NCBI GenBank assembly: GCA_023439185.1 | Contig: JAEXOR010000055.1 | Span: forward strand, 1-64,000 | Direction of reading: 5' to 3' | DNA length: 64,000 nt | Source: Bacillota bacterium | GTDB taxonomy: Bacteria > Bacillota > Desulfotomaculia > Desulfotomaculales > Desulfallaceae | Program-made: the position numbers and the translations under genes | Notes under the pieces: model-generated | Database searches by the model: none | What the model was told of the DNA's origin: nothing | Seen by the model: the letters and a program-made list of their open reading frames with translations, nothing else | Shown: positions 27,599 to 36,722 of the stretch, one piece after another | How the letters are laid out: each line of letters opens with the position of its first letter | Numbering within the stretch: the stretch's first letter is position 1

Positions 27599-29704
27599 GT
27601 GAGTTACAGAATTGGCATAGACGTGGGAGGAACGTTTACCGACTTTCTCCTGGCCTTTCCCGACGGCACGTCAAAGATATACAAAGTGCTTTCCACCCCG
27701 GAAGATCCTTCGGAAGGCCTGAGAAACGGCCTGAAGGAAATGGCTCGGGATCAAAACCTTCCTTTGACCGAGTTTTTACAAAAAGTAGAGACGATAGTCC
27801 ACGGGACCACGGTTACTACCAATGCCGTATTAACTTATAACGGGGCCAGGACAGGGCTGTTAACCACCAGGGGTCTGCGTGACGCTCTGGAAATGCGGCG
27901 GGGAATCCGTGAAGAGCAATATAACAACCACTATACCAATGTGGAACCGCTGGTGCCGCGCTTCTTGCGCCAGCCGGTTGAGGAGCGGGTTGATTATAAA
28001 GGCGACGTAGTCACGCCCATTAACTTACAAAGCGTTGAGGAAGCTCTGAACCTGTTTAAAAAAGAAGGCGTTGAGGCTATAGCCATTTGTTTTATGAATT
28101 CATTCGTCAACGAAAGCCATGAGAAAATGGTCGCGCAGATGATCCAGGAAAAAATGCCTGATGTGTACCTCACCGTTTCCAGTACCTTGCTTCCTTCCAT
28201 TCGTTTTTATGACCGTATAAGCACAACAGTTCTCAATTCCTATGCCGGGCCGGTGCTGCGCAGCTATATCCATAATCTGGTTGAAAAATTAAGTAAGTCA
28301 AATTTTACAGGAACACTGTTAATCATGCAATCTAACGGCGGTGTGGTAGCGCCGGAAATAGCCGCGGAAAGGGCGGCGTTAACCCTGCTTTCAGGACCCG
28401 CCGGCGGGCCGGCCGCGGGGATAACCTACACCTCCGTTCACGGCTTTGAACACTGTATTACGGTGGACATGGGCGGAACAAGTTTTGACGCGGCGCTGAT
28501 CAAAAATAAAACCCCCCTGGTAACCAGCGAGGGTGAAATCAACAGACTGCGCCTGGCGCTGCCCATGTTGGACATTATCACCATCGGGGCCGGCGGGGGC
28601 AGTATCGGCTGGATAGACGAAGGTAACCTGTTGCGCATGGGCCCCCAAAGCGCCGGAGCAAAACCCGGACCGGCTTGTTATGGCCACGGCGGAGAATTGC
28701 CCACCTGTACCGACGCCGACCTGGTACTCGGTTATCTGGACCCCGATTATTTTGCCGGCGGCAGGATCAAGCTCAGTTATGATCAAGCTGCCAGGGCAAT
28801 AAAAGAGCATATCGCAGACCGGCTTGGTTTGGATGTAGCTGAAGCGGCGGCAGGTATGTATAACCTGATCAACGTAAACATGGCCTCCGGTGTCCGGGAA
28901 GTAACAGTTAAAAGAGGTGAGGACCCGAGGGACTTTCCGCTGGTGGTGGCGGGGGGCGCGGGACCGAACCACGCCTGCATGATTGCCCTGGAACTGGAGA
29001 TACCCGTAATCGTAGTGCCTAAAGAATCCTCAATTTTTTGTGCCGCGGGAATGCTGATGTCCGATTTGAAACATGACTTTATCCGTACCTACCCAACCCT
29101 ATTGTCTGAACTGGAGCAGGACAAATTTGCCAGGCTGTTCCGGGAGATGGAGGCCCAGGGCCGTGCAATGCTCCATGCCGAGCGCATTCCCGACAACAGA
29201 GTAGAGTGCGTCTATGCTCTGGACTTGCGGTACGTGAAACAGTATCACGAAGTTTGTGTGGAAGTTCCGGAAGAGGACATCTATCAATGCAACCTGCAAA
29301 ACGTCATCAGTAAGTTTCACCAAAAGCACAATTACTTGTATGGATATTCCCTGGAGAACGAATCCACGCCGGTGGAACTGATTAACATGCGTATTACCTG
29401 CATCGGCCGGACAGAAAAACCCAGTTTTCTGAAAGAAGAATATGACGGATCAGATCCTTCAAAAGCCTTCAAGAGACACAGGCAGGTTTATTTGCCGGAC
29501 AGACGGGACTTTAAGGACATTCCCGTTTTTAACGGCGCCGTCCTCCGTAATGGCAACCGGATTGAAGGTCCCGCCATAATCGAACAGGTTAATACCACCA
29601 CCTTTGTTACACCGGAATATTCCTGTATCGTAGATGGCTATGGTAGCTTCTTCCTTTTCTTAAAGGAAAGAGAACAAGAATTCTCGGGGAGGATATTCTC
29701 ATGA
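27599..29704 (+). CDS. hyuA: Hydantoinase/oxoprolinase subunit A (HyuA)
   Basis: 701 residues from GTG 27599. The N-terminal ATPase fold begins GIDVGGTFTDFLL, with further actin-like motifs VHGTTVTTNAVL, LLSGPAGGPAAG and VDMGGTSFD. The metal/phosphate site GAGGGSIGWID and a C-terminal HyuA domain follow. It couples ATP hydrolysis to opening of an amide or imide ring (hydantoin, 5-oxoproline) or, in acetone and acetophenone carboxylases, to ketone carboxylation. The four-base overlap with HyuB shows a two-subunit enzyme. Setting between a B12 mutase and a carboxyltransferase is unusual and leaves the substrate open. Confidence 0.92.
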   Translation: MSYRIGIDVGGTFTDFLLAFPDGTSKIYKVLSTPEDPSEGLRNGLKEMARDQNLPLTEFLQKVETIVHGTTVTTNAVLTYNGARTGLLTTRGLRDALEMRRGIREEQYNNHYTNVEPLVPRFLRQPVEERVDYKGDVVTPINLQSVEEALNLFKKEGVEAIAICFMNSFVNESHEKMVAQMIQEKMPDVYLTVSSTLLPSIRFYDRISTTVLNSYAGPVLRSYIHNLVEKLSKSNFTGTLLIMQSNGGVVAPEIAAERAALTLLSGPAGGPAAGITYTSVHGFEHCITVDMGGTSFDAALIKNKTPLVTSEGEINRLRLALPMLDIITIGAGGGSIGWIDEGNLLRMGPQSAGAKPGPACYGHGGELPTCTDADLVLGYLDPDYFAGGRIKLSYDQAARAIKEHIADRLGLDVAEAAAGMYNLINVNMASGVREVTVKRGEDPRDFPLVVAGGAGPNHACMIALELEIPVIVVPKESSIFCAAGMLMSDLKHDFIRTYPTLLSELEQDKFARLFREMEAQGRAMLHAERIPDNRVECVYALDLRYVKQYHEVCVEVPEEDIYQCNLQNVISKFHQKHNYLYGYSLENESTPVELINMRITCIGRTEKPSFLKEEYDGSDPSKAFKRHRQVYLPDRRDFKDIPVFNGAVLRNGNRIEGPAIIEQVNTTTFVTPEYSCIVDGYGSFFLFLKEREQEFSGRIFS

Positions 29705-31473
29705 GCGCAAAAGTAGAAGAGATTAACGGAGTCAAGATTGATAAAATTCTGGTGTCAGTGTTCCAGCGGCGCTTTAAATCAATCACCCAGGAAATGAGCA
29801 TTGCTCTAACGCGTACCACCAGATCGCCCATATTGTGTGAGGCCAAAGATTTTGTCACCGGTCTTTACGGCGCCCGGGGCAAAATGCTGGAGCAGACGGA
29901 AAACCTGCCGATTCTCTCATTTTCACTGGGTCCCGTATGCGAGTATATCGTACGCTATTTTAACGGAGAAATATACCCCGGCGATGTTATCTTTCATAAT
30001 GACGTATTTTCGATGGGCAATCAGAACAATGACGTGGCCGTTTACAAGCCCATATTCTATCAGGATAAGCTGGTGGCCTGGGCCGCCTGCAAAGGCCATC
30101 AGGCGGATATCGGCGGCGCGGTGGCCGGCGGCTATAATCCCAATGCCACTGAAGTTTGGCAGGAAGCTTTAAGGATTCCCCCGGTAAAAGTTTATGAAAA
30201 AGGGAAATTAAGAAAAGATGTCTGGGAGTTGATCTTTGCCAATATCCGTTTTGACATGGTGCGGGAGGATATGAAAGCACTGATCGGAAGTTGTACGGTA
30301 GGGGAGCGCCGGATGCTTGATTTGATTGACAAATACGGCTTGGATGTTTTTGAAGCGCACAAAGAATATCTTTACAGGTCCACTGAAAAAATGATGCGGG
30401 CTGAAATCAGGGATATCCCCAATGGCGTTTATTATGGGGAATCTACAGTGTACTACGATGGTCATAATGCCGGATCCCGGTATCAAATTCGTGTCCGGAT
30501 AACTGTGGAAGACAAAGAAATTACCTTTGATTTTTCCGACACCGACCCGCAGACGCCAGGGTTTGTCAATGGTACCTTCACTTCCAGCGCATCGGCCGTG
30601 ATGCTGACTTTTTTGCAGATGGTCAACCCGGATATCCCACATAATGACGGTATGGTGCGGCCGGTTAAAATGATTATTCCGGAGGGAACTATTCTTAACG
30701 CCAGGTATCCCGCCGCCACCACTTTTGGCAACCACCTTTGTCCGGCGACGGCCGACGCCATCATCAGGGCTTTGTCCCAGGCTGTTCCCGAGCGCGTTAC
30801 CGCGGGTTGGAACCAGTTATTGTGCGGTCTGGTTACGGGGCAGGATAAACGAAAGAATTTACCATATGTGGATATCGTTTTCCTGGGCATGAAAGGTGGT
30901 TCCGGAGGCACCTACGGCTATGACGGTTATGACCATATCGGTATGATTGACGCTTCCGGCGGCGTACTGGACCAGGATTATGAAATGTTTGAGCAACAGG
31001 TGCCCCATCTGCTGCTAAAACACGAGTATCTTACTGATTCCGCAGGCGCGGGCCTTTGGCGGGGCGGCTTGGGGATTGAAACAGAAATAAAGATCAATGG
31101 TGAAAAAATGAGTTGTGTTACCTTCGGCGATGGTGACGTTGAGCCTGCTTTTGGACTATTCGGGGGAAAGATGGGAACTCTGAATAAAATTGAATTCAGG
31201 TATCCTGACGGGAGAGTTTACACTCCGTTAAGCAAGGAATTGGTCTCCGGTGTACAGCCGGGTTCAGTATGGTTTCAGCAGGCGGGCGGAGGAGGAGGAT
31301 ACGGCGACCCGTATTTGCGATCGGCCGAGAAAGTGCTTAAGGATGTTAAAAATGGCGTTGTCTCAATCGGAAAAGCAAAAACAGACTACGGGGTGATCAT
31401 TGACCCGGTAACTCTGGAAATAAACCTCAAATCAACGACGGAACTCAGGAGTATGCGGCGTAACGGATGTTAA
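29701..31473 (+). CDS. hyuB: Hydantoinase/oxoprolinase subunit B (HyuB)
   Basis: 590 residues. HyuB features include SIALTRTTRSPILCEAKDF near the N-terminus, GDVIFHNDVFSMGNQNNDVAVYKPIF with candidate metal ligands, GHQADIGGAVAGGY, and the glycine-rich C-terminus WFQQAGGGGGYGDPY. It is the partner of HyuA. Its stop lies 12 bases before the carboxyltransferase start, so the three genes form one transcript. No third small subunit like acetone carboxylase AcxC is present, which argues for ring hydrolysis over acetone carboxylation. Confidence 0.92.
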   Translation: MSAKVEEINGVKIDKILVSVFQRRFKSITQEMSIALTRTTRSPILCEAKDFVTGLYGARGKMLEQTENLPILSFSLGPVCEYIVRYFNGEIYPGDVIFHNDVFSMGNQNNDVAVYKPIFYQDKLVAWAACKGHQADIGGAVAGGYNPNATEVWQEALRIPPVKVYEKGKLRKDVWELIFANIRFDMVREDMKALIGSCTVGERRMLDLIDKYGLDVFEAHKEYLYRSTEKMMRAEIRDIPNGVYYGESTVYYDGHNAGSRYQIRVRITVEDKEITFDFSDTDPQTPGFVNGTFTSSASAVMLTFLQMVNPDIPHNDGMVRPVKMIIPEGTILNARYPAATTFGNHLCPATADAIIRALSQAVPERVTAGWNQLLCGLVTGQDKRKNLPYVDIVFLGMKGGSGGTYGYDGYDHIGMIDASGGVLDQDYEMFEQQVPHLLLKHEYLTDSAGAGLWRGGLGIETEIKINGEKMSCVTFGDGDVEPAFGLFGGKMGTLNKIEFRYPDGRVYTPLSKELVSGVQPGSVWFQQAGGGGGYGDPYLRSAEKVLKDVKNGVVSIGKAKTDYGVIIDPVTLEINLKSTTELRSMRRNGC

Positions 31474-31485
31474 GGGGGTAAAAGA

Positions 31486-33045
31486 ATGCCTGAAAAGACG
31501 CACGAAAGCGAAATAAAACGGCTGCAGCTCCTGATGAAGCAAGCTGAAGAGGGCGGCGGCAGTAAAGCTCAGGATAAAATCCGGCATCAGGGCCGTCTGA
31601 CTGCGCGGGAACGAATCAATTATTTGTTGGACCCCGGTTCTTTTGTAGAATTTAATATGCTTGCGGAACACCAATGCCATAATTTTGGCATGGAGAACAA
31701 GAAGTATCCCGGTGATGGGGTAATCACCGGTTACGGTAAAATTGAAGGGCGGCTGGTTTTTGTATTTTCACAGGATGCTACGGTTTTGGGCGGTTCCGTT
31801 GGCACAACACACGGTGAAAAAATATGTTATGCCATAGACCAGGCAATTAAAGCCAGGGCACCAATCATCGGTATGTATGATTCAGGCGGCGGGAGGATTC
31901 ACGAGGGCTTTTCAGCCTCCCGCGCCGTTGCCGGGATGTTTCACCGGAATACCAAAGCATCAGGGGTCATTCCACAGATTTCAGCCATTATGGGCACTTG
32001 TGCCGGTGTGGCAGTCTATTCTCCGGCCATTACAGACTTTATCTTTATGGTGGAACAGACAAGTCACATGTTTATTACCGGCCCCGGTGTGATTAAAACT
32101 ATCACCGGTGAGGACGTTAATTTTGAAACCCTTGGCGGTGCCCAGGTGCACGGTAAAATCAGCGGTAATGCTCATTTTGTAGCCCCTACGGAGCAAGAGT
32201 GTTTAAGGCAAATCAGAAGACTTTTAAGCTTTTTACCGTCTAATAATAGCGAAAAAACAGCCCGGATACAAACCGGCGATGACCCCGAACGAACTGTCGA
32301 TTCGCTGGTGGAAATTGTACCCGCCGATTTCCGGTTTCCATACGACATGCGGGAAGTAATTAAATCGGTGGTTGATAACGGAGACTTCTTGGAAATACTG
32401 CCGGATTTTGCCCAGAATATAGTCATCGGGTTCGTCCGTCTGGACGGGTATACCGTGGGAGTTGTGGGCAATCAACCTATGGTAATGGCCGGCTGTCTGG
32501 ACATCAATGCCTCCGATAAAGCCGCCCGGTTCATCCGGTTTTGTGATGCGTTTAGTATCCCTCTCATTAACTTGGTGGATGTTCCGGGCTTTTTGCCCGG
32601 TAAAGGCCAGGAATACGGCGGAATTATCAGACATGGGGCAAAAATGCTGTATGCGTATGCGGAAGCTACGGTGCCCAAGATCACTTTAAATTTACGCAAA
32701 AACTATGGTGGCGCCGTAATGGCCATGTGTTGTAAAGGTTCCGAAGTTGACCAAATGCTTGCCTGGCCTATTGCTCAACCGGTTGTTCTTGATACAGCCG
32801 CGGCTGTGGACATAATTTTCCGGAAGGAAATCAAGCAGGCTGAAAATCCGGAAGAGTTCCGACAAAAAATGATTGCGGAATATGACCACAATTTTTCCAA
32901 CCCCTTTAATCCGGCAGCGAAAATGCTGGTTGATGCAGTTATTGAACCAAAGGATACTCGCTCTGCGCTGATTAAATCGTTGCACATGCTTCTCCATAAA
33001 GTAGAGGAAAGACCCTGGCGTAAGCACGGGAATATACCGTTATAA
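31486..33045 (+). CDS. Acyl-CoA carboxyltransferase (PccB/MmdA type)
   Basis: 519 residues. Both crotonase-like halves are visible: the N-terminal half with YDSGGGRIHEGFSASRAVAGMF and the C-terminal half with IRFCDAFSIPLINLVDVPGFLPGKGQEYGGIIRHGAKMLYAYAEATVPKITL. This is the biotin-dependent carboxyltransferase of propionyl-CoA carboxylase, methylmalonyl-CoA decarboxylase or transcarboxylase. No biotin carrier, biotin carboxylase or decarboxylase membrane subunit is encoded in the window, so partners must lie elsewhere. With the mutase it fits conversion between propionyl-CoA and methylmalonyl-CoA. Confidence 0.92.
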   Translation: MPEKTHESEIKRLQLLMKQAEEGGGSKAQDKIRHQGRLTARERINYLLDPGSFVEFNMLAEHQCHNFGMENKKYPGDGVITGYGKIEGRLVFVFSQDATVLGGSVGTTHGEKICYAIDQAIKARAPIIGMYDSGGGRIHEGFSASRAVAGMFHRNTKASGVIPQISAIMGTCAGVAVYSPAITDFIFMVEQTSHMFITGPGVIKTITGEDVNFETLGGAQVHGKISGNAHFVAPTEQECLRQIRRLLSFLPSNNSEKTARIQTGDDPERTVDSLVEIVPADFRFPYDMREVIKSVVDNGDFLEILPDFAQNIVIGFVRLDGYTVGVVGNQPMVMAGCLDINASDKAARFIRFCDAFSIPLINLVDVPGFLPGKGQEYGGIIRHGAKMLYAYAEATVPKITLNLRKNYGGAVMAMCCKGSEVDQMLAWPIAQPVVLDTAAAVDIIFRKEIKQAENPEEFRQKMIAEYDHNFSNPFNPAAKMLVDAVIEPKDTRSALIKSLHMLLHKVEERPWRKHGNIPL

Positions 33046-33121
33046 ATGATGTTATGTGGTAGCTGATATGTTATAACAGGGTTAATGGTTAAAAGTGTAT
33101 TGTGTGACAGGTGGTTACATC

Positions 33122-33142
33122 TGCCCCGTAAAATACGGGGCA
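33122..33142 (+). terminator. Terminator-like hairpin after the carboxyltransferase gene
   Basis: TGCCCCGTA (33122-33130) and TACGGGGCA (33134-33142) close on AAA, followed by TTTATGTATT. Confidence 0.6.
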
Positions 33143-33304
33143 TTTATGTATTAGGGAAATTGGTTGAGCCGCAAAGATTGCTATAAGCTTTGATATCGGC
33201 TTGCTTTAGAAATTAGCGTTTCGATTTCCGTTGCCATATTCCTTGAGATTCACTATTATAAACATAAAATGTACTTCCAACTGCTTTGAAAGGGGTTGCG
33301 AAAA

Positions 33305-35203
33305 TTGGCTGTTCAGTTGGAAAATTGCAAACTAAGGTCACCGGTATGTAAAGACTGCAAAGATTTAAATGCTTTAATGCAAATAAGTAATTTAATTTCC
33401 ATCACTGGTGATTTTAGCGCTGTATTAAAGAAATGCATTGAACAAATCAAGGATATCATGGGAGTAACCAGCGGGGGAGTTTTACTGTACGATACAAGAA
33501 TTAACAAGTTAGTTTTACAGCGACCTGCATTCGGCATGGATAACGAGAAATTCCAGGAGTATTCACTGGAGGTGATCGGCAAAGAAAAACCCGGCATGGG
33601 GGCTGCGGTTAAGGTATTCATTACCGGTCAGCCGCATATTTCAAACTACCCTTTGATTGATTCCGTAAATAAACAGGAAATAGTGGATTATTATAATGTT
33701 CAATGTGCTCTTACTGTTCCTTTAATAGTCAATAAAGAATGCTTGGGAGTTCTGCACCTAATTAATACATATAAAGGATATTTTAGTCAGGAAGACGCCC
33801 GGCTGGCTTTGCTTTTAGCATCGCAGCTGGCGGTTGTCATTGATAACACGCGTACCTTTGCCCAGATGGAGGCAAAAAACAGATTACTGATACGGGCAAC
33901 TGAAATACATAACCAACTGACTAAAATGGTTTTGCTAGGCAACGGTTTGGAAGCGATCACGAAAACTTTGTCCCGGCTGCTGGGCCGGCCCATTCAAGTG
34001 GAAGATCAATATTTAAGACCGCTGGCTTACGGCAGACCATCCAGTGTTGATCAATCAGAAGCGCCGGGTCCTGAGACAATTGATGGAGAAGCTTTGTGTA
34101 ATCCCGAGGTGCAGAATTTTTTAAAACTATTACAAAAAGAGAAACGGGCTTTGCCTTTTCCAAACCAGGAACAATGCGGCTTAAAAACAGGCCGGATTAT
34201 GTCGGCTATTCAAGTGGGCAGTGAAACTTTGGGTTATGTTTCAGTAATGGCGGCAAGCGGGTTCCTGGAGGAATTGGATTTCATGGCGGTAGAGCATGCC
34301 GCTACGGTTTATGCCCTTCAATTTATGCAACAAAAGGTGGCGTTTGAAGTTGAGGAACGGATTATTGGACAATTCGTTGAAGATCTAGTTTACGGGCGGA
34401 TCAAAGAAGAAAACGAAATATTAAATAAGGCTGGATATTTGGGTTATAACTTGCACCATTATTATTACGTCATGATCATTTGTATCAATGAAAATGATCA
34501 TGTTCCAGGCACTCCGCATGAAAACAGTGAAGAGTTATCTAAATATTCCCATATGTTGGTTAATCTGGTGCGCCGGATTGTATGTGAACAAGGTTTTAAG
34601 GTCATCACAGCACGTTCCAACCCATTATTAGTGCTTGTCGACACCGGTGCAGCCAAGCAAAAGCAAAAAGTACATAAATTGGCTGAGAAAATTCGTCAGA
34701 TTATTATTAAGAAACTGAAGAAAAAATGTACCATCGGTATTAGCAGGGCGGCAATGGGATTAAATGAGTTAAAAATATCTTATAAGCAGGCGGAAAAAGC
34801 GTTTCAGATTGCCAATAAATTAAGATGGCATTATGTTGTTCCTTATGAATCGCTGGGGGTATTCAGGGTTTTCATGCAAGTAGAAAACCCTGAAGTTTTA
34901 AAGAATTATCTCTATGAAATATTGGGAGCGTTATTAGCTTACGATCGGGAAAAAAAAGGTAATTTATTAGAAACTCTGAGAATTTACGCCGATTCCAACT
35001 TTAATAGCCAAAGAACTGCAAATCGGCTTTTTATCCATATTAACACCCTTAAATATCGACTGGAACGCATCAGGGAAATCGGTAAATTGAATCTTGATCA
35101 TTCAGAAGAGCGGCTTAATATTCAATTATCTATGAAAATAATGGATATGCTGGACGATCTTGACTTGCCTAAAAATACTGAAACTTTGCAAATTTCAGAC
35201 TAA
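33305..35203 (+). CDS. PucR/CdaR-family transcriptional regulator with N-terminal GAF domain
   Basis: 632 residues from TTG 33305, nine bases after AAAGGGG; the TTG at 33296 abuts the ribosome site and is unlikely. A GAF domain occupies about 25-190 (VTSGGVLLYD, LGVLHLI). A middle region follows, then a CdaR/GGDEF-like domain and the C-terminal PucR helix-turn-helix (TANRLFIHINTLKYRLERI). PucR-type proteins control purine, allantoin and sugar-acid catabolism. It stands alone between the hydantoinase/mutase operon and the B12 subunit, and is a good candidate regulator of both. It is more AT-rich than the first 18 kb. Confidence 0.88.
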   Translation: MAVQLENCKLRSPVCKDCKDLNALMQISNLISITGDFSAVLKKCIEQIKDIMGVTSGGVLLYDTRINKLVLQRPAFGMDNEKFQEYSLEVIGKEKPGMGAAVKVFITGQPHISNYPLIDSVNKQEIVDYYNVQCALTVPLIVNKECLGVLHLINTYKGYFSQEDARLALLLASQLAVVIDNTRTFAQMEAKNRLLIRATEIHNQLTKMVLLGNGLEAITKTLSRLLGRPIQVEDQYLRPLAYGRPSSVDQSEAPGPETIDGEALCNPEVQNFLKLLQKEKRALPFPNQEQCGLKTGRIMSAIQVGSETLGYVSVMAASGFLEELDFMAVEHAATVYALQFMQQKVAFEVEERIIGQFVEDLVYGRIKEENEILNKAGYLGYNLHHYYYVMIICINENDHVPGTPHENSEELSKYSHMLVNLVRRIVCEQGFKVITARSNPLLVLVDTGAAKQKQKVHKLAEKIRQIIIKKLKKKCTIGISRAAMGLNELKISYKQAEKAFQIANKLRWHYVVPYESLGVFRVFMQVENPEVLKNYLYEILGALLAYDREKKGNLLETLRIYADSNFNSQRTANRLFIHINTLKYRLERIREIGKLNLDHSEERLNIQLSMKIMDMLDDLDLPKNTETLQISD

Positions 35204-35365
35204 ATTGCTGTTTAATTATTCTTGTATCTGTTGGAAAGAGCCTATAGCATTGAGAAAATTCTGTTCAGGTTGGACATGGCAACCTAAAATTATTTTCTGC
35301 TAATATAAATTTGAAAATAAAAATGGTTGAATAATTCAGATTTTAATTGAAAGGAAGTAGAGCAG

Positions 35366-35770
35366 ATGAAAATAATGCGAGTACTGATTGCCAAACCCGG
35401 ATTGGATGGTCATGATCGCGGGGCTAAAGTAATTGCCCATTTATTAAGGGATGCAGGTATGGAAGTAATATATACCGGTTTACATAAGACTGTCGATCAA
35501 ATAGTAGCTACCGCAATCCAGGAAGATGTGGACGCAATAGGGTTAAGTATTCTTTCCGGAGCTCACGAGCCAATTACAAAAAAATTGATGGCCGAGTTAA
35601 GTCAACAGCAAGCGGATGATATCATCGTTACCGTGGGTGGGGTGATTCCGGAACCGGACGTTGATAAACTAAAATCTTTAGGGGCCAAAGCAGTTTTTCC
35701 CGGCGGAACAACTTTCGCGGAAATTTTAAAATTTTTTAAAGAGGAAGCCCCCGTTTACCGCCAAATGTAA
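35366..35770 (+). CDS. B12-binding subunit of a methylmalonyl-CoA-type mutase
   Basis: 134 residues, a single flavodoxin-like B12-binding domain. The cobalt-ligand motif DGHDRG (about 15-20) with its histidine is followed by GLSILSGAH and VGGVIPEPD, which shape the nucleotide-tail pocket. It corresponds to the C-terminal domain of fused mutases. The catalytic subunit is 8 kb upstream, with HyuAB, carboxyltransferase and PucR genes between, so the two halves are not contiguous. It leads the CoA-transferase-like and SucCD-like genes. Confidence 0.93.
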   Translation: MKIMRVLIAKPGLDGHDRGAKVIAHLLRDAGMEVIYTGLHKTVDQIVATAIQEDVDAIGLSILSGAHEPITKKLMAELSQQQADDIIVTVGGVIPEPDVDKLKSLGAKAVFPGGTTFAEILKFFKEEAPVYRQM

Positions 35771-35820
35771 TCCGGCTGCAGAGAACAGAGCTTGCCGTCG
35801 TTGTCAAAGGAGATGGTTAA

Positions 35821-36720
35821 ATGGCCGCCCGTACTTCAGTCGTAACCTCACCGGGTGAGGCGGTTTCTTTAATTAAAGATGGAGATGTGATAGGTATTGG
35901 AGGGTTTGCCACCACAGGCAAGCCAATGGCCTTAATCCGGGAACTGGTCCGCTCGGGAAAACGGAATCTTACGGTGGTCTCAAGTCCCGCCAGTATTGAT
36001 GTGGATCTTTTAATCAGTTGCGGTATGGTTGATAAATTGGTTTGCGCTTATGTAGGCGCCGAGGCAATGTCTCCCTTGCTACCCTTTCATTCCAATTTGG
36101 CCGGCAAATCCTTTGCCGTCGAAGAGGTTGATTTGGGTTCTTTAGTTTACATGCTTAAAGCGCGCATCATGCGTTTACCGTTTTTAATTAGTCTGGGGCC
36201 GGTTGGAACCTCATTGCCGCAGTTAAACCCCAATTATCGTTATATTGAGAACCCTTTTGGCGGTCCTCCTGTAATTGCGGTGGCCGCAATTAAGATTGAC
36301 GTGGCTTTATTACATGCCGCGCAGGCCGACAGGTACGGCAATGTGCAGCATAAGGGAGCTGTATTCCTGGACCCGCTTATTGCCAGGGCGGCTGATAAAG
36401 TGATTGTGCAGGTGGAAAAATTAGTCTCCAATGAGGAAATCAAACATTCCCCTGCGGAAACCAGCTTGCCGGCCGGTCTGGTCAACGCTGTTTCAGTAAC
36501 GCCATACGGGGCGCACCCGTGTGCATCACAAAATTATCATTGCGCCGATGAAACGCATTTTAAAGAGTATGTCATGGCCGGCAAGAGTCATTTCAAGGGC
36601 GAAGGTGACGAGTTTAAAAAATACCTTCAAAAGTATGTTTACGGGGTGTCCGATCACGCAGGCTACATGGATGCGGTTGGTTTTAAGAGGGTGATGAGCC
36701 TGGGCCTGGAGGAGGGATAG
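35821..36720 (+). CDS. CoA-transferase-fold protein, alpha subunit (GctA/IpdA type)
   Basis: 299 residues. The class I CoA-transferase alpha fold is shown by the N-terminal KDGDVIGIGGFATTGKPMALIREL, a glutamate pair at about 101-102 (VEEVDLG), and the ADRYGNVQHKG segment. It pairs with the beta subunit two bases downstream. Its partner lacks the glutamate that carries CoA in true transferases. The pair may therefore be a ring-opening hydrolase like mycobacterial IpdAB, in which a glutamate of the alpha subunit acts instead. AAAGGAG upstream supports the ATG. Confidence 0.88.
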   Translation: MAARTSVVTSPGEAVSLIKDGDVIGIGGFATTGKPMALIRELVRSGKRNLTVVSSPASIDVDLLISCGMVDKLVCAYVGAEAMSPLLPFHSNLAGKSFAVEEVDLGSLVYMLKARIMRLPFLISLGPVGTSLPQLNPNYRYIENPFGGPPVIAVAAIKIDVALLHAAQADRYGNVQHKGAVFLDPLIARAADKVIVQVEKLVSNEEIKHSPAETSLPAGLVNAVSVTPYGAHPCASQNYHCADETHFKEYVMAGKSHFKGEGDEFKKYLQKYVYGVSDHAGYMDAVGFKRVMSLGLEEG

Positions 36721-36722
36721 TT

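Noticed and set aside
29719..31473. HyuAB as an acetone-type carboxylase
   Set aside because: The small third subunit typical of acetone carboxylase is absent and the following gene is a biotin-type carboxyltransferase.
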